NCBI GenBank assembly: GCA_038040385.1
Contig: JBBPII010000003.1
Coordinates: 186,001 to 250,000 of the forward strand
DNA: 64,000 bases
Reading direction: 5' to 3'
Source: Gilichinskyi gelida
Lineage (GTDB): Bacteria; Acidobacteriota; Thermoanaerobaculia; Gp7-AA8
Of the stretch, positions 1-9,226 are shown piece by piece; within the stretch, counting starts at the first letter, position 1; each line of letters starts with the position of its first letter. The translations under genes and the position numbers were made by a program. Under the pieces are notes generated by a model. That model was given only the letters and a program-made list of their open reading frames with translations, was not told the origin of the DNA and did no database searches.

Positions 1-2
1 CG

Positions 3-302
3 GTGGAGTGCAGCGTGACCTGGGATGGGGATTCGGTGACCGTGACCACCAACCGCGAGATCGACGCGCCGAAAGCGCAGCGTGTCGCCCTGCTGGCGGT
101 CGGCGTCATCGGCGCGTTGATGTTCACCGTCTGGCCGTTCTTCGCCCACGCCCGCGAGCTCGGGACGCTGGCCTGGGTCGGCGGGCTGGTGGCGCTCGCC
201 GTTTACTTCATGACCCTGAAGAAGACGAGCGGCGGACTGGCGGCGGATTTTCTGCGGCGATTGGTGGGGCGACAGCGGGCGGCCGTTACAACCGATCCGT
301 GA
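3..302 (+). CDS. Small membrane protein, 3' part (5' end may lie outside the window)
   Basis: Unrecognised protein of about 99 residues read from a GTG at the window edge; the true start may lie to the left. Two hydrophobic segments (about residues 27-50 and 53-71) suggest an inner-membrane protein with short soluble ends. The C-terminus is basic (DFLRRLVGRQR) and the stop codon falls inside the left 27-bp direct repeat. The same basic tail, with mostly synonymous codon changes, is present as a fragment at about 12801-12835 beside the right repeat. The original neighbour of this gene was therefore probably the acyl-CoA dehydrogenase gene now 12.5 kb away. Confidence 0.55.
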   Translation: MECSVTWDGDSVTVTTNREIDAPKAQRVALLAVGVIGALMFTVWPFFAHARELGTLAWVGGLVALAVYFMTLKKTSGGLAADFLRRLVGRQRAAVTTDP

Positions 303-313
303 GGATCGTCTTG
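287..313. repeat. Left copy of 27-bp direct repeat (attL-like)
   Basis: Identical over 27 bp to 12840-12866. It contains a 6-bp inverted repeat, CGATCC-GTGA-GGATCG. Read on the minus strand it spells KTILTDRL-stop, the exact C-terminus of the acyl-CoA dehydrogenase encoded at the other copy, but no dehydrogenase sequence continues here. This is the pattern left when an element integrates into a gene 3' end and duplicates the target. Confidence 0.7.
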
Positions 314-525
314 TCGGGCGCTGCGTCAGCTACAGCGCGGTTTCGATCAACGCGAACGACTTCGCATCGACAGGACGGGAGCGGCGACGTGGCGCGTGAA
401 GACCGGTGTGATCGTGCTCCATGCTCGGAATTACGTAGCACAGACGCAAGACGCACTTAACGCCATTCAAGCATACGGCCGCACGCGTCGCGCGAGCAAG
501 AAGATATCGCTGGCTTCAGACTTAT

Positions 526-948
526 CTACATTGGCGCTGCCGTCTCGCGTCGGCGACGGGAAGCGATCCTATATGCAGTGCCGGACACAAGTGCGAGTGC
601 GGCTGCTTCGCCAATCGCGGCGACGGTGTAATACGTCCAGACGAGGCGTATGCCGTAATACCCAGCTACATGAATGATTCCGATGTAAATGGCGAAGGCG
701 ATCGGAACAACCGACCTCCGAAGGCTGTCGGCCGGTCTGCCTAGCCAGTAGCCGATCGCGCACGCACAAATCGCCGCCGGTAGCAGGTGCAGCGCGCGTA
801 GCGCCAAGTCGCTGCTGATAGCCGGCCAACCGATATAGCGTGACCAGAGGACGTACAAAGTAGTTGTCACAACGGAGTAAACCGACGCTGCGACAACTAA
901 CCTTACTGCGCGATTCGGTCGAGTCGAGCTGCCGTCCATCGCGGTCAT
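526..948 (-). CDS. Orphan multi-pass membrane protein, probable former RHS immunity gene
   Basis: A 140-residue protein starting at an ATG with the upstream purine-rich sequence AGGGAGA. It has about four hydrophobic segments (near residues 15-35, 48-68, 82-100 and 106-126) and an arginine-rich C-terminus. It sits directly downstream of the broken end of an RHS pseudogene, the position where polymorphic-toxin loci carry an immunity gene; a membrane immunity protein is also inferred for the intact RHS locus at 3525-8748. The toxin tip that should separate it from the RHS core is missing, so this looks like an orphan immunity gene. No family was recognised; the role rests on position. Confidence 0.5.
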   Translation of the reverse strand: MTAMDGSSTRPNRAVRLVVAASVYSVVTTTLYVLWSRYIGWPAISSDLALRALHLLPAAICACAIGYWLGRPADSLRRSVVPIAFAIYIGIIHVAGYYGIRLVWTYYTVAAIGEAAALALVSGTAYRIASRRRRETAAPM

Positions 949-954
949 AACATA

Positions 955-2294
955 TCTCCCTCACATTGCCGAACGGCTCGTACTCGACCCGCCAGGTGAC
1001 GGCCTTCGTCGCGTCGGTCTGAAGCAGCGGCGTGCCGAGGTGATCGGCGAACGTGTAGAGCGGTGCGCTGCCCGGCGCGATCTGCGCGACTGGGCGGTCG
1101 CCGAACCAGACGACCTCGTTGTCGACGTTCTTGCCGAAGGTCGTGGGAGGATTCCCGCCCCACACGTTCGGCCCGTCGTCCCGCGTCGCGGCGAGCAGCG
1201 TCAGCTCGGGGCTGTAGAGGTAGAACCGGTGCACCAATGTCCCGGGGCCGTCGCTCGGACTCTCGGTGCGCTCGACGCGCAGGCCCCGGCCGTCGTAGCC
1301 GTATCGCAAACTGTGCGGCGGCCCCTCTTCGCTCGCGTCGCGCACCTCGGCGAGCAGATTCCGCGGCGAGTAGCTCCGCGACACCACGTACGAGGTCTCG
1401 TTGCCCGCAGCGTCGTGACCGACCGTGCGGCTCAGGTCATTGAGCGTCACCGCGGTCAGAACCGGCGTCGTCCCGTTGGACGTGAACCCCATCGTTCGGC
1501 CGAGCGGGAGAGTCGCCTCGACTCCCGGACCCTTTTTCTTCTTCGGCTTGTCCGACGGCTTGAATTTCTTCGGATTCCCAGCCGACAACTGCTCCCCTCC
1601 GCCCGTGATGACCTCGGAGAGTTTCGCCGTCAGGATGTTCCCCATCGCGTCCCACGAGTACTGGCCCGTCTTCCAGAGTGAGGAGTTGGTATTCGCAGTG
1701 GTCAATCGGTTCAAGTCGTCGTATCCGAAGGTCCGATGGTAGGTCGGGTCGGTCACGTCCTGCAAATTGGTGATGTTGCCCGCCGCGTCGTAGCCGTAGA
1801 CGTAGCGGGCGATCCTTGCCGCCGGCGGCGGAGACACGCCGTCGATGGTGAGCTCGTTCGCCGTGATGCGGTAGCGCGCATCGTGCTCGATCGTCTGCGT
1901 CGTACCGTTGGCAAATTGCAGTCTCCCGAGCGGTCCGAACGGCCGGTACGCGGCGCCGGTGACGACGCCGCTCGCGGTGAGCGGGCGGCCTGCCTGGTCG
2001 TGGGTGTACGCGATGGTCAGTTGACCGGACGGGTAGGAGATGGAGCTCCGACTACCGTCACGATCATAGGTAGAGCTCGTCGTGTAGCTCCGTCGTATCG
2101 TTGAACGTCCGCGTCTCGCTTCGCAACAGCCCCCGTCGCTCGTACTTGTAGGTCGTCGTACCCGCCGGATCAGACATCGAAGACTCTCGCCCGACGCCGA
2201 AGGCTCCCGCTGCCGCGCTGTCATAAGTCCAGCTCACCGTCTCGCTCGGTGCGCCCGTTCGGGTCGAGGTTGCGGTGACCACGCGTGCGATCAC
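955..2294 (-). pseudogene. RHS/YD-repeat protein remnant (5'-truncated, frameshifted, 3'-deleted)
   Basis: Minus-strand YD-repeat sequence that aligns along its length with the intact RHS protein at 3757-8748 (shared phrases include RRGLLRSE, YSPRNL, YGYDGRG, HLGTP and EYEPFGN). Similarity begins abruptly near 2294 in mid-repeat, so the N-terminal two thirds are absent. Near 2095 the reading frame shifts: the upstream frame ends in a stop around 2064 and the YD pattern continues in another frame. At about 960, right after YEPFGNV, the RHS core stops and the sequence joins the leader of the next small gene, deleting the PGQ/DPxG core end and toxin. A non-functional relic, possibly a recombination source for toxin switching. 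Confidence 0.8.
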
Positions 2295-2853
2295 GTCGAC
2301 GAGAACTCGTGCAGCCGCGCCGTGGGCGGGCGGGCCTTAATGCAGCAGCGGGCCGGCCGGCGCTGGGGGGCGGGTGGGGGAAGCGCCGGCAGAGCGGAGC
2401 GCGGCGAGGAGAGAGCGAGGGGGCGCGGGCGGGTGTGAAGCGAACGCTCGCCGCGCTCCGCTCTGCGGCGGAGACGCCAGAGGCGGCGAGCACGCGCGGC
2501 CCGCGGCACTCGCGCGGATCGAAGTTGGCGACGGGACAGGGCGGTGGACCGTGAGGCCACGACGAGCAAGAGCCTAATCCCCCGATCACCGGCGCGGACC
2601 GCACGCGATGAACGAGCATCTCGCAACACCGTAACGCGCGGGTCCGTGTCCGGTGCATCGGAGGATTAGGCTCGGCCACGGAGCGATGCCCTCGGCGAAT
2701 GAGGAGAGGGCGGCGGAGAACGTGACATCGCGCGACTCGTGGCGCGGCGCGCGCGGCGACCGCGGTGCGCCAACGAAGCAGTGCGGCCGCCCCGCGCGCC
2801 GCATCGCCATGCATGTGCAATCGCGAGGGCGGGCGGGTGGAGGGGGCGGTACG
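2295..2853. other. GC-rich non-coding stretch with an attC-like hairpin
   Basis: No convincing gene in 559 bp. Open frames here are arginine/proline-rich, overlap on both strands and lack recognisable motifs. The left part (2300-2560) is purine-skewed and GC-rich. The middle holds the large inverted repeat at 2570-2673. The right part leads to the hydrolase start at 2854. The whole stretch separates the RHS remnant from the hydrolase and may mark the join of two imported segments. Confidence 0.6.
2570..2673. repeat. Long imperfect inverted repeat, attC-like
   Basis: The outer arms GAGCCTAATCC (2570-2580) and GGATTAGGCTC (2663-2673) are perfect complements. Pairing continues inward for roughly 20 more bases with a few mismatches and one extrahelical base (CCGAT-CACCGG against CCGATGCACCGG), leaving a loop of about 40 nt. 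Size, outer GCCTAAT/ATTAGGC boxes and a single bulged base resemble integron attC sites, whose consensus ends are RYYYAAC and GTTRRRY. Here the key C/G pair of AAC/GTT is replaced by T/A on both sides, so integrase use is uncertain. No integron integrase is present. Confidence 0.5.
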
Positions 2854-3537
2854 ATGCTCGGCGTGCCACTGCCACTTTTCGTGCTGTCAGGCATCGGCGG
2901 CGATGAACGCCTCTTCGAGGCACAACGCGCAGTTCGTGACGTTCGGCCTATCAACTGGATTCTGCCGTCAGATCCAGCCGAACCGATAACTGCGTATGCG
3001 GCGCGGCTGGCACGTACGCTCGTGATCAACGAACCATTCGACCTCGGCGGGTCATCGTTCGGTGGAATGATCGCGCTTGAGCTCGCGCGGCATCTCGCAC
3101 CGGACCGTGTGTTTTTGTTCGGAAGCTGTCGCTCTCCGCGCGACATCGCACCGTCGCTGAAGGCTCTTCGACGGATCACTGCAGCCGTACCCGATCGGTT
3201 CCTCCATCCACCGGTGATGTTGGTACCGCTTGTTGCGCGATGGTTCGGAGCGAAAGCGCCCGCGCATGTTCATCTCTTCGGTGAGATGCTCTCTGCAACG
3301 CCGATCGCATTTATTCGATGGGCTGCGAAGACCGTGTTCGCGTGGGAAGGCGTCCCAGAACTACCGATGCCGATTCATCACGTGCACGGTGAACGCGATC
3401 GGTTGATTCCTCTGCGTTCAGTGAAGTCCGATCGTGTCATCTATGGAGCCGGTCATCTCCTCACCCTCACGCACGCAACAGAGGTCAACGCTTTCATTGC
3501 TGAGAGAACAGCCAGCTTGTTCTCTCACGAGTCGTGA
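2854..3537 (+). CDS. Alpha/beta-fold hydrolase
   Basis: A 227-residue soluble hydrolase. The ATG at 2854 was chosen because a purine-rich stretch (GGAGGGGG) lies just upstream and the fold's first strand (PLPLFVLSG, then GGDERLF) begins right after it; the in-frame extension to 2653 is low-complexity. The nucleophile elbow is GSSFG (serine at about residue 69), the acid is in HGERDR and the catalytic histidine in GAGH near the C-terminus, a complete Ser-Asp-His triad. The cap region is short. Substrate cannot be told. It follows the attC-like repeat and converges with the RHS partner gene, overlapping its end by 13 bp. Confidence 0.8.
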   Translation: MLGVPLPLFVLSGIGGDERLFEAQRAVRDVRPINWILPSDPAEPITAYAARLARTLVINEPFDLGGSSFGGMIALELARHLAPDRVFLFGSCRSPRDIAPSLKALRRITAAVPDRFLHPPVMLVPLVARWFGAKAPAHVHLFGEMLSATPIAFIRWAAKTVFAWEGVPELPMPIHHVHGERDRLIPLRSVKSDRVIYGAGHLLTLTHATEVNAFIAERTASLFSHES

Positions 3538-3755
3538 CTGCGACTGAAGAAGCGAACGAGTATCAGCACTCCCAATGCGACGAGTGCGAACGCGGCTAAA
3601 GCGAAGGCATTCCCCCGCGCCGCATACGCTTCAGCATTCGGGACTGGTGGACCTCCAGCGGCCCACCAGTTGTACGCCATTAGCTTCGCGCTCCATACCG
3701 CCAAGCTGAGACACGCGATGCCGATTACGAAGTGAAAAACCTTGCGCCAGTTCAT
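3525..3755 (-). CDS. Small two-helix membrane protein, candidate immunity protein for the RHS toxin
   Basis: A 76-residue protein whose ATG lies one base past the RHS stop codon, so the two are almost certainly co-transcribed and translationally coupled. Two hydrophobic helices (about residues 6-22 and 47-68) flank a short loop containing WWAAGGPP; the C-terminus is RFFSRSHDS. A long in-frame extension exists only inside the RHS tail and was rejected. Its place directly after the toxin tip of a polymorphic-toxin gene is where immunity genes are found. The immunity role is inferred from position; no family was recognised. Confidence 0.55.
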   Translation of the reverse strand: MNWRKVFHFVIGIACLSLAVWSAKLMAYNWWAAGGPPVPNAEAYAARGNAFALAAFALVALGVLILVRFFSRSHDS

Positions 3756-3756
3756 C

Positions 3757-6700
3757 TCAGAAGTAACGCCTTCCGTTGTCGCTCGCTGGCGCAGCAGGAC
3801 GAGTCGCCTGTCTACACGGATTGCATCTCCACAGAACTTGATCCACGAACGTGTTGCAGTTGTTGTCAGTGGCCCACGGCCCAGTCGGACAACCCCCAGT
3901 GAGCGCATTGTTAACGCACTGTTCGTCAACCCCTCGGATTTCAGTGCACGTAGTTCCGCTCTCCTGGCTTTGGCCACGGTGGTCACGAACAGCGGTCGGA
4001 ACCCCGAACGGCCAAGCAGGTAGCGGGCCATCGCCGGCAGGCCCCATCCCGCCTTCGCGTGTGTCGGTTTTCAGGAAGCAGTGGCGAAGACCAAGAATGC
4101 GAGACGCCAGATCGATGAAGGGATTCACCTGAACATAGCGGCAGCACTTGTAGACTTTCAGGCCGAGCGGATCGATGAATGAGATCGGGTTCTCGGCAGC
4201 GTAGGCGTAGAGGTTCATGCCGCCACGGAGTCCGATCGGATCTGCTTGTGTATAGCGCCCCCACCCCGGCCGGTACCAACGGAAGATGTTGTACTGCTCC
4301 TCCCGCCCCTCCGTGGTCGTGGCCACCTCCTGGCCGGGGAAGCGGAGCGGCTGCTCGCTGGCGGTGCCGGAGCGCATGCGGAAGATTTCGCCGTACGGTT
4401 CGTACTCGGCGCGCCAGACCACGGTTGCCGTTGCGTCGGTCTGGAGGAATGGCGTGCCGAGATGGTCGCTCATCGTGTAGCGGAGCGCGCCGTTGGGGTT
4501 GTGCTGGGCAACCGTAGTGTCGCCGAACCACACAAATTCCGTTACCCCGGTCGGGTACGCGATTCCCGAAGCCACATCAAAATCATGGCGGGCGAGCGGG
4601 CGCAGCTCTGGCGAGTAGATGTGAGCGTGGGCCGTGAAATAGTCGGCGAGGAGGGGAAATTGCTCGGAACTCCACACCCGGACCCCGCGCCCGTCGTACC
4701 CGTAGCCGAGCAGGTTCTGGTTGTCCCTGTGGCCGCTCGCAGTCATCGACGACATCAGGTTGCGCGGCGAGTAGGTCCGTGAGCCGAGGTAGAAGGTCTC
4801 GTTTCCCACCGCGTCGTACTCTACCGCGTGGGAGTCGGCCAGGGCCAGCTTCGAAGTCTGCCCGGCGTAGGTGAAGGTGGTCTGCTCGTAGCGCTGCCCG
4901 CCTGCTGCGTCGCCGCGCCCGGCGTAATCGAACCCCGACCCCACCGGCCGGTACCGGCGGAGCATGTTGCCCATCGCGTCGTAGGCATAGGTCTCACCGC
5001 CCCAGAGGGATGAGGTGCTGTTCGCGAACGTCAGCCGATTGAGGTCGTCGTAAACGAAGCCCCGGTTGTAGGCCGGTTCGACCGCATCGAAAATGCCGAT
5101 GATGTTGCCCGCAGGGTCAGGAGAATAATCGTATTCCGCGATGGTGCCTCCGGGACCCACCAGCTTGTTCTCCATCGGCCGAGAGCGCGAGTCGAAGGAC
5201 ATCGTCCTGGTCGTGCCGTTGCCGTACACCAGCCGCGTCATCGGCCCGAACGGCAGGTACGCGGCGGAGCTGATGTAGACCGTGCTTCCGGAGCTGGCGG
5301 CGATGGGCCGCCCCGCGAAGTCAAAGCTGTAGGTGACGGTTCGCCCTGATGGATAGGTGATGGCCGAGCGGTTGCCGTCGGCGTCGTATCCGAAGGTCGT
5401 CGTGTAGGGGGCGCCGTTCACAATTCGGATCTCGGACCGCAGAAGGCCGCGCCGGTCGTACTTGTAGGAGGTCGAGCCGGTCGGATCGGTCATGGTCCCC
5501 ACCCGCCCGCGGCCGAATGATCCCGAGGCCTGGTCGTCGTAGCTCCAGGCGACGGTCTCCAGCGCGCCGCTTTTCGAGGAGACCGACTGCGTGACGCGGC
5601 CCAACGCGTCGTACGTGCGCGTGGTGGTCGCCCCGTTTGCGTCGGTAGTCGAGGTGAGATTGCCAGCCAGGTCGTACGCGTACGCCGTGGTACCGGAAAC
5701 GGGGCTCACTTGCTGCTTCATGCGGCTGAAATCGTCGAACTGGTACGTCGTGGCGCTGCCGTTGGGATCGACCACGGACGTGAGATTCCCGTGCAAGTCG
5801 TACGCGTACTGGGTGTTGATCGCGCCGCCGGCCGCAGTCGACAGCGTCTGGGTCACTCGGATCAGGCGGTTCTCCGGGTCGTACTTGTAGGTCGTATTGG
5901 GAGTGGTGTGGTTTTCGTCCTTGACGCTGACGATGTTGTTCGCGCCGTCGTATGCGTACCCCACCGACGTGCCGTCGGGATGATCGACGGCGATGAGCCG
6001 GCCATAGATGTCGTAGCGGAAGGCCTCGGAACGGGCCACGGTCCAGGAGCCGGGCTGCCCTGAAAGATACCGCTCCGCGGACTTCTTGCCCGTGAGTGGA
6101 TCGTAGTCGTACTCCACGCGCTCCGATACCGAGGTCGAGACGGGGCGGGTGGTCGCCTTGACCCGGCCGCGCTCGTCGTATTCGTATGTCGTCGTGGCGC
6201 CGTTCAGCCGCGTTTCTGAAACGAGCGGCCCGAAGGCGTCGTATGTTCGCGTCGTGACGAGGTCCGTGCCGCATAGAGGGTCGGCTGCCATGTCGCAGCC
6301 CGGGTTGCCCTTCAACGTCGAAGTCAGTACGCGACCGGAGCCATCGTACGTGTACTCCGTCGCCACGCCGTTCGCGTCGACAACCCTGGTTGGATTTCCG
6401 AAGACATCGTAGTTTTCGAACCTGGTGACATGACCAGCCGCATCTCGGATCGCGGCGACACGGCCCCGCCAGAATTGGGGGACGGCGGCGGCGATCGGGT
6501 AGTAGACCCATTGTGTGACATCCGGGGCCTCGGTTCGCGGTCCGTCGACCGACTTGCGGAGGCCGTTGGGCTGCGGAAGCGACACCCAGGCGGAGCTGAA
6601 TGCGCCGCCGGGATTGAATGCGGCAGGTTCACCAAGGGTGTAGAGGACCGTTGTCGTCACGTGCGTTTCGGACGCTGTGCCGTTGTAGCCGTGCACCGTG

Positions 6701-8748
6701 TCCGTCAGGACGGTTCCCGTTGCGGTGTCGTAGGTAAGCGTTTGCGTGGCGGTGTTTCCCGGGCTGGCGACACTCGATCGGACGATCGTCGTCGGCCGGT
6801 CGGGCCAGTCGGTGTTCGCGTACCCATAAGAGGTCGTCTCGCTCTCCGCAGTTGCATCGAGCAGAATGGTGCGCAGGTCGTCGGGCGTCTTCCGGCAATG
6901 CGAGGCGTCGTTCTCGGGGTTGCAGCCCGCCGGTTTGTAGCCTCGCGCGACAGAAACGACACGATCGGCGGAGTCGTACGTCCATTCCGTCACGTAGCCG
7001 CGCGCGTCCTGCATGCGGAGAAGCTCGCCGCCTGGATGGGTGTAGTCTGCCGGTTTGTACGCGAACACCGCGTCATTGGTCCCGCAGCTCGTGCAGTTTC
7101 CCTGGATCTCGACGACTCTGGCACGGCCACCGAAGTAGGCGATCCAGTAGTTCGTGACGGCCCCGGCGGCCGTCGTCACTCTCGTCATCGTCTCGGAGGT
7201 ATTGCGGGTGGCGACGCTGTAATCGATGCTCTGAATGTCCCCTTCGCGCTGCAAGGACGTCGTTGCCCGCGCGAAGTTGTTGTACGCGTGGCTCTCCAGG
7301 AGTTTCCCTGCGCCGTCGCGCGCCTGGGTCAGATTATTTCCCGAATACGTGTAGCTCCGCCATGCCCCGCCGCCCGGTCCGTTGACCGCCGTCAGAATGC
7401 CGCCGGTGTAGACGTATTGCCACGCCAGCGACGTTCCATCGATCGCGATGGACTGGATCTGATGCTGGTTACTGGTGATCGTCCATCCGAACGTGTCCCA
7501 GGAATCGCTGACGTGAACCGGTGTGGTTCCGTCGTAGGAGATGGCCAGAGCTCTTCCGGTCGATCGAGAACGATAGGAAACCGGCAAGCCGGTATTCGGT
7601 TCCATGACGATCTCGATGTCTCGAGCCGGCTCGCGAAGAGTGTAGGCACCGGTCGCCGGATCGACAGTGAGGGTCGCGCGCTGCGAGCCCAACGGCCACG
7701 CCTGCACGAAGTTCCCCTGAACGGCATGGAAGACGTAGCGCTTCGTTCCATCGAGCCAGATGACCACCCACGGACCGTCGACAACGTAGGGATAGACGTA
7801 TAACGCTCGGTCGAACATCGAGCTCCACCCCGCGCCGAACCAGGTCGATGACGGTCCGTCGCTGTGGTAAGTCCGCTTCATGGCCGCGCCAGCGAACGCG
7901 GGCAGCGGGTCGATCTGTGTAATCTGCATGTTGCCGTCATCCAGGCGGATCGGCTCTCCGACGCAGTTCGGACATCCCGGTGGCTGATTTCGTTCGGAGA
8001 TGTCGCACGAGTGATCGCCGCCGGCGTCGACTGCGACCGAAGAGAACTCATCTCCGCATGAGTCGAGCGTGGCGATGAGCGTTCCGCCCTTCGTCGGTGG
8101 TATGAAGCCGCCGAACTGGACGTCGAGGTCATCGAACGCCCCGCTGATGCCCTGCGCCGACCCTGCCGAGGGCGACGTTCCATCGGAGAGAAGCCATGTG
8201 TAATGGATCACTCGCGCCGTCCACGCGTCGGGCGCGTGGACGTGGAACTTACCCGCCACTCCATATGTACCGCCACCGGTCAAATACTTCGAAGTGTCGA
8301 AGGCGCTCAGGTAGTTGCCGTGGGCGAGATAGAGCGTCTGGTGATCGGAGCCGTCCGTGTCTGGGACACACCCGTTGCCGTCCGGCGCGGTCTTGGAGCA
8401 CTGAACCTTCAGGCTCCAGTCCTGTTGCCCGCCGCAAGACGCAAAGTATCCAAAATCGAATCGGCAAATGCCGTCTGGACAGTTTCTCTCGCCGACGTAG
8501 GGTCCATCGTTATGCTTCAGAAGGATTCCCACTGGTCCGCCGTTCATGCCGGCGTAGAAACAGTTGCCCCTCCCTGTCGCCGTCCCTTCGACACCTCCGG
8601 TGCCGTACGGCGACAACGCAAGGGTCGCCTGGCAACCGGCAACTGCGGAGCGCGACACGATGAGAAAAAGAATTGACGTGCAAAGAACGAACGTTCGCAG
8701 GCCAAGGGTGAGAATGCCGGCGCAAAGCCTCACAGAGAAGTGGCCCAT
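3757..8748 (-). CDS. RHS/YD-repeat polymorphic toxin with papain-like-looking C-terminal tip
   Basis: About 1,663 residues from the ATG at 8748, chosen because a long hydrophobic export signal follows, ending SAVAGC, which fits a lipobox; an in-frame ATG at 8856 adds 36 residues. Order: signal, an N-terminal domain with scattered Cys, a DUF6531-like region (GAGWSS near residue 305), dozens of YD repeats forming the expected beta-shell, then the RHS core end with PGQ, DPIGL and DPLGL, the latter matching the self-cleavage site of the family. The last 145 residues are the variable tip: RHCFLKTD, then NNCNTFVDQVLW, a spaced His and Cys resembling LRAT or NlpC-type papain-like enzymes. Followed at once by a candidate immunity gene. 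Confidence 0.85.
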   Translation of the reverse strand: MGHFSVRLCAGILTLGLRTFVLCTSILFLIVSRSAVAGCQATLALSPYGTGGVEGTATGRGNCFYAGMNGGPVGILLKHNDGPYVGERNCPDGICRFDFGYFASCGGQQDWSLKVQCSKTAPDGNGCVPDTDGSDHQTLYLAHGNYLSAFDTSKYLTGGGTYGVAGKFHVHAPDAWTARVIHYTWLLSDGTSPSAGSAQGISGAFDDLDVQFGGFIPPTKGGTLIATLDSCGDEFSSVAVDAGGDHSCDISERNQPPGCPNCVGEPIRLDDGNMQITQIDPLPAFAGAAMKRTYHSDGPSSTWFGAGWSSMFDRALYVYPYVVDGPWVVIWLDGTKRYVFHAVQGNFVQAWPLGSQRATLTVDPATGAYTLREPARDIEIVMEPNTGLPVSYRSRSTGRALAISYDGTTPVHVSDSWDTFGWTITSNQHQIQSIAIDGTSLAWQYVYTGGILTAVNGPGGGAWRSYTYSGNNLTQARDGAGKLLESHAYNNFARATTSLQREGDIQSIDYSVATRNTSETMTRVTTAAGAVTNYWIAYFGGRARVVEIQGNCTSCGTNDAVFAYKPADYTHPGGELLRMQDARGYVTEWTYDSADRVVSVARGYKPAGCNPENDASHCRKTPDDLRTILLDATAESETTSYGYANTDWPDRPTTIVRSSVASPGNTATQTLTYDTATGTVLTDTVHGYNGTASETHVTTTVLYTLGEPAAFNPGGAFSSAWVSLPQPNGLRKSVDGPRTEAPDVTQWVYYPIAAAVPQFWRGRVAAIRDAAGHVTRFENYDVFGNPTRVVDANGVATEYTYDGSGRVLTSTLKGNPGCDMAADPLCGTDLVTTRTYDAFGPLVSETRLNGATTTYEYDERGRVKATTRPVSTSVSERVEYDYDPLTGKKSAERYLSGQPGSWTVARSEAFRYDIYGRLIAVDHPDGTSVGYAYDGANNIVSVKDENHTTPNTTYKYDPENRLIRVTQTLSTAAGGAINTQYAYDLHGNLTSVVDPNGSATTYQFDDFSRMKQQVSPVSGTTAYAYDLAGNLTSTTDANGATTTRTYDALGRVTQSVSSKSGALETVAWSYDDQASGSFGRGRVGTMTDPTGSTSYKYDRRGLLRSEIRIVNGAPYTTTFGYDADGNRSAITYPSGRTVTYSFDFAGRPIAASSGSTVYISSAAYLPFGPMTRLVYGNGTTRTMSFDSRSRPMENKLVGPGGTIAEYDYSPDPAGNIIGIFDAVEPAYNRGFVYDDLNRLTFANSTSSLWGGETYAYDAMGNMLRRYRPVGSGFDYAGRGDAAGGQRYEQTTFTYAGQTSKLALADSHAVEYDAVGNETFYLGSRTYSPRNLMSSMTASGHRDNQNLLGYGYDGRGVRVWSSEQFPLLADYFTAHAHIYSPELRPLARHDFDVASGIAYPTGVTEFVWFGDTTVAQHNPNGALRYTMSDHLGTPFLQTDATATVVWRAEYEPYGEIFRMRSGTASEQPLRFPGQEVATTTEGREEQYNIFRWYRPGWGRYTQADPIGLRGGMNLYAYAAENPISFIDPLGLKVYKCCRYVQVNPFIDLASRILGLRHCFLKTDTREGGMGPAGDGPLPAWPFGVPTAVRDHRGQSQESGTTCTEIRGVDEQCVNNALTGGCPTGPWATDNNCNTFVDQVLWRCNPCRQATRPAAPASDNGRRYF

Positions 8749-8848
8749 CACCTTCCGCGCGAAAACACTTGGGTCAACATCAGACAACGTTCGCAGAAAC
8801 CAGTTGGTCACAAAGCCCTCCTCGGGACGCGACTCCACCGCGCAGATC

Positions 8849-9208
8849 TCATGCACCCGGTGACCACCGATCGATTTCTTGCCCTTGCCGAGCGGAGATC
8901 GTTGGGTGATCAGGACCGTGCGTCACCGTTGGAGTGACGCGCCAGCGAGAACTGCTACTCCCGTCCCTGAAAACAATCCTTGTTGCGCGAAGCCCTTCGT
9001 GAGCGAACGTCACCGTTGCTGACGGAGCGGCTTGAAGTTGGAGTGTTCCTCGGCGCGCGATGTTCTGGTGACGGGTGCGGAGAACGTTCGGAGAGAGAGA
9101 TTTGCGGTCCATCCATTTCCCGCTCGGCAAGCAGGTCGTGCGGCAGCTCGGGTCCGTGGTGTCCGGCGCGCTGCAGAAGGTCGCGAAGTGGTTCACCGCA
9201 CCCGTCAT
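8849..9208 (-). CDS. Hypothetical small protein
   Basis: A 119-residue frame between the 9227-9457 gene and the RHS gene. In favour: the ATG is preceded by a strong ribosome site (ACGGAGGAAA, 9 nt upstream) and lies 18 nt after the previous stop. Against: the composition drifts to a basic, serine/arginine-rich tail with no recognisable fold, and no hydrophobic segment or motif is visible. Translation may stay short or be a leader for the RHS gene. No function assigned. Confidence 0.35.
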   Translation of the reverse strand: MTGAVNHFATFCSAPDTTDPSCRTTCLPSGKWMDRKSLSPNVLRTRHQNIARRGTLQLQAAPSATVTFAHEGLRATRIVFRDGSSSSRWRVTPTVTHGPDHPTISARQGQEIDRWSPGA

Positions 9209-9226
9209 AAGTTTGCTTTCCTCCGT

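Noticed and set aside
2285..2820. Overlapping arginine/proline-rich frames on both strands
   Set aside because: They follow the GC skew and cross the large hairpin; no ribosome site or conserved pattern.
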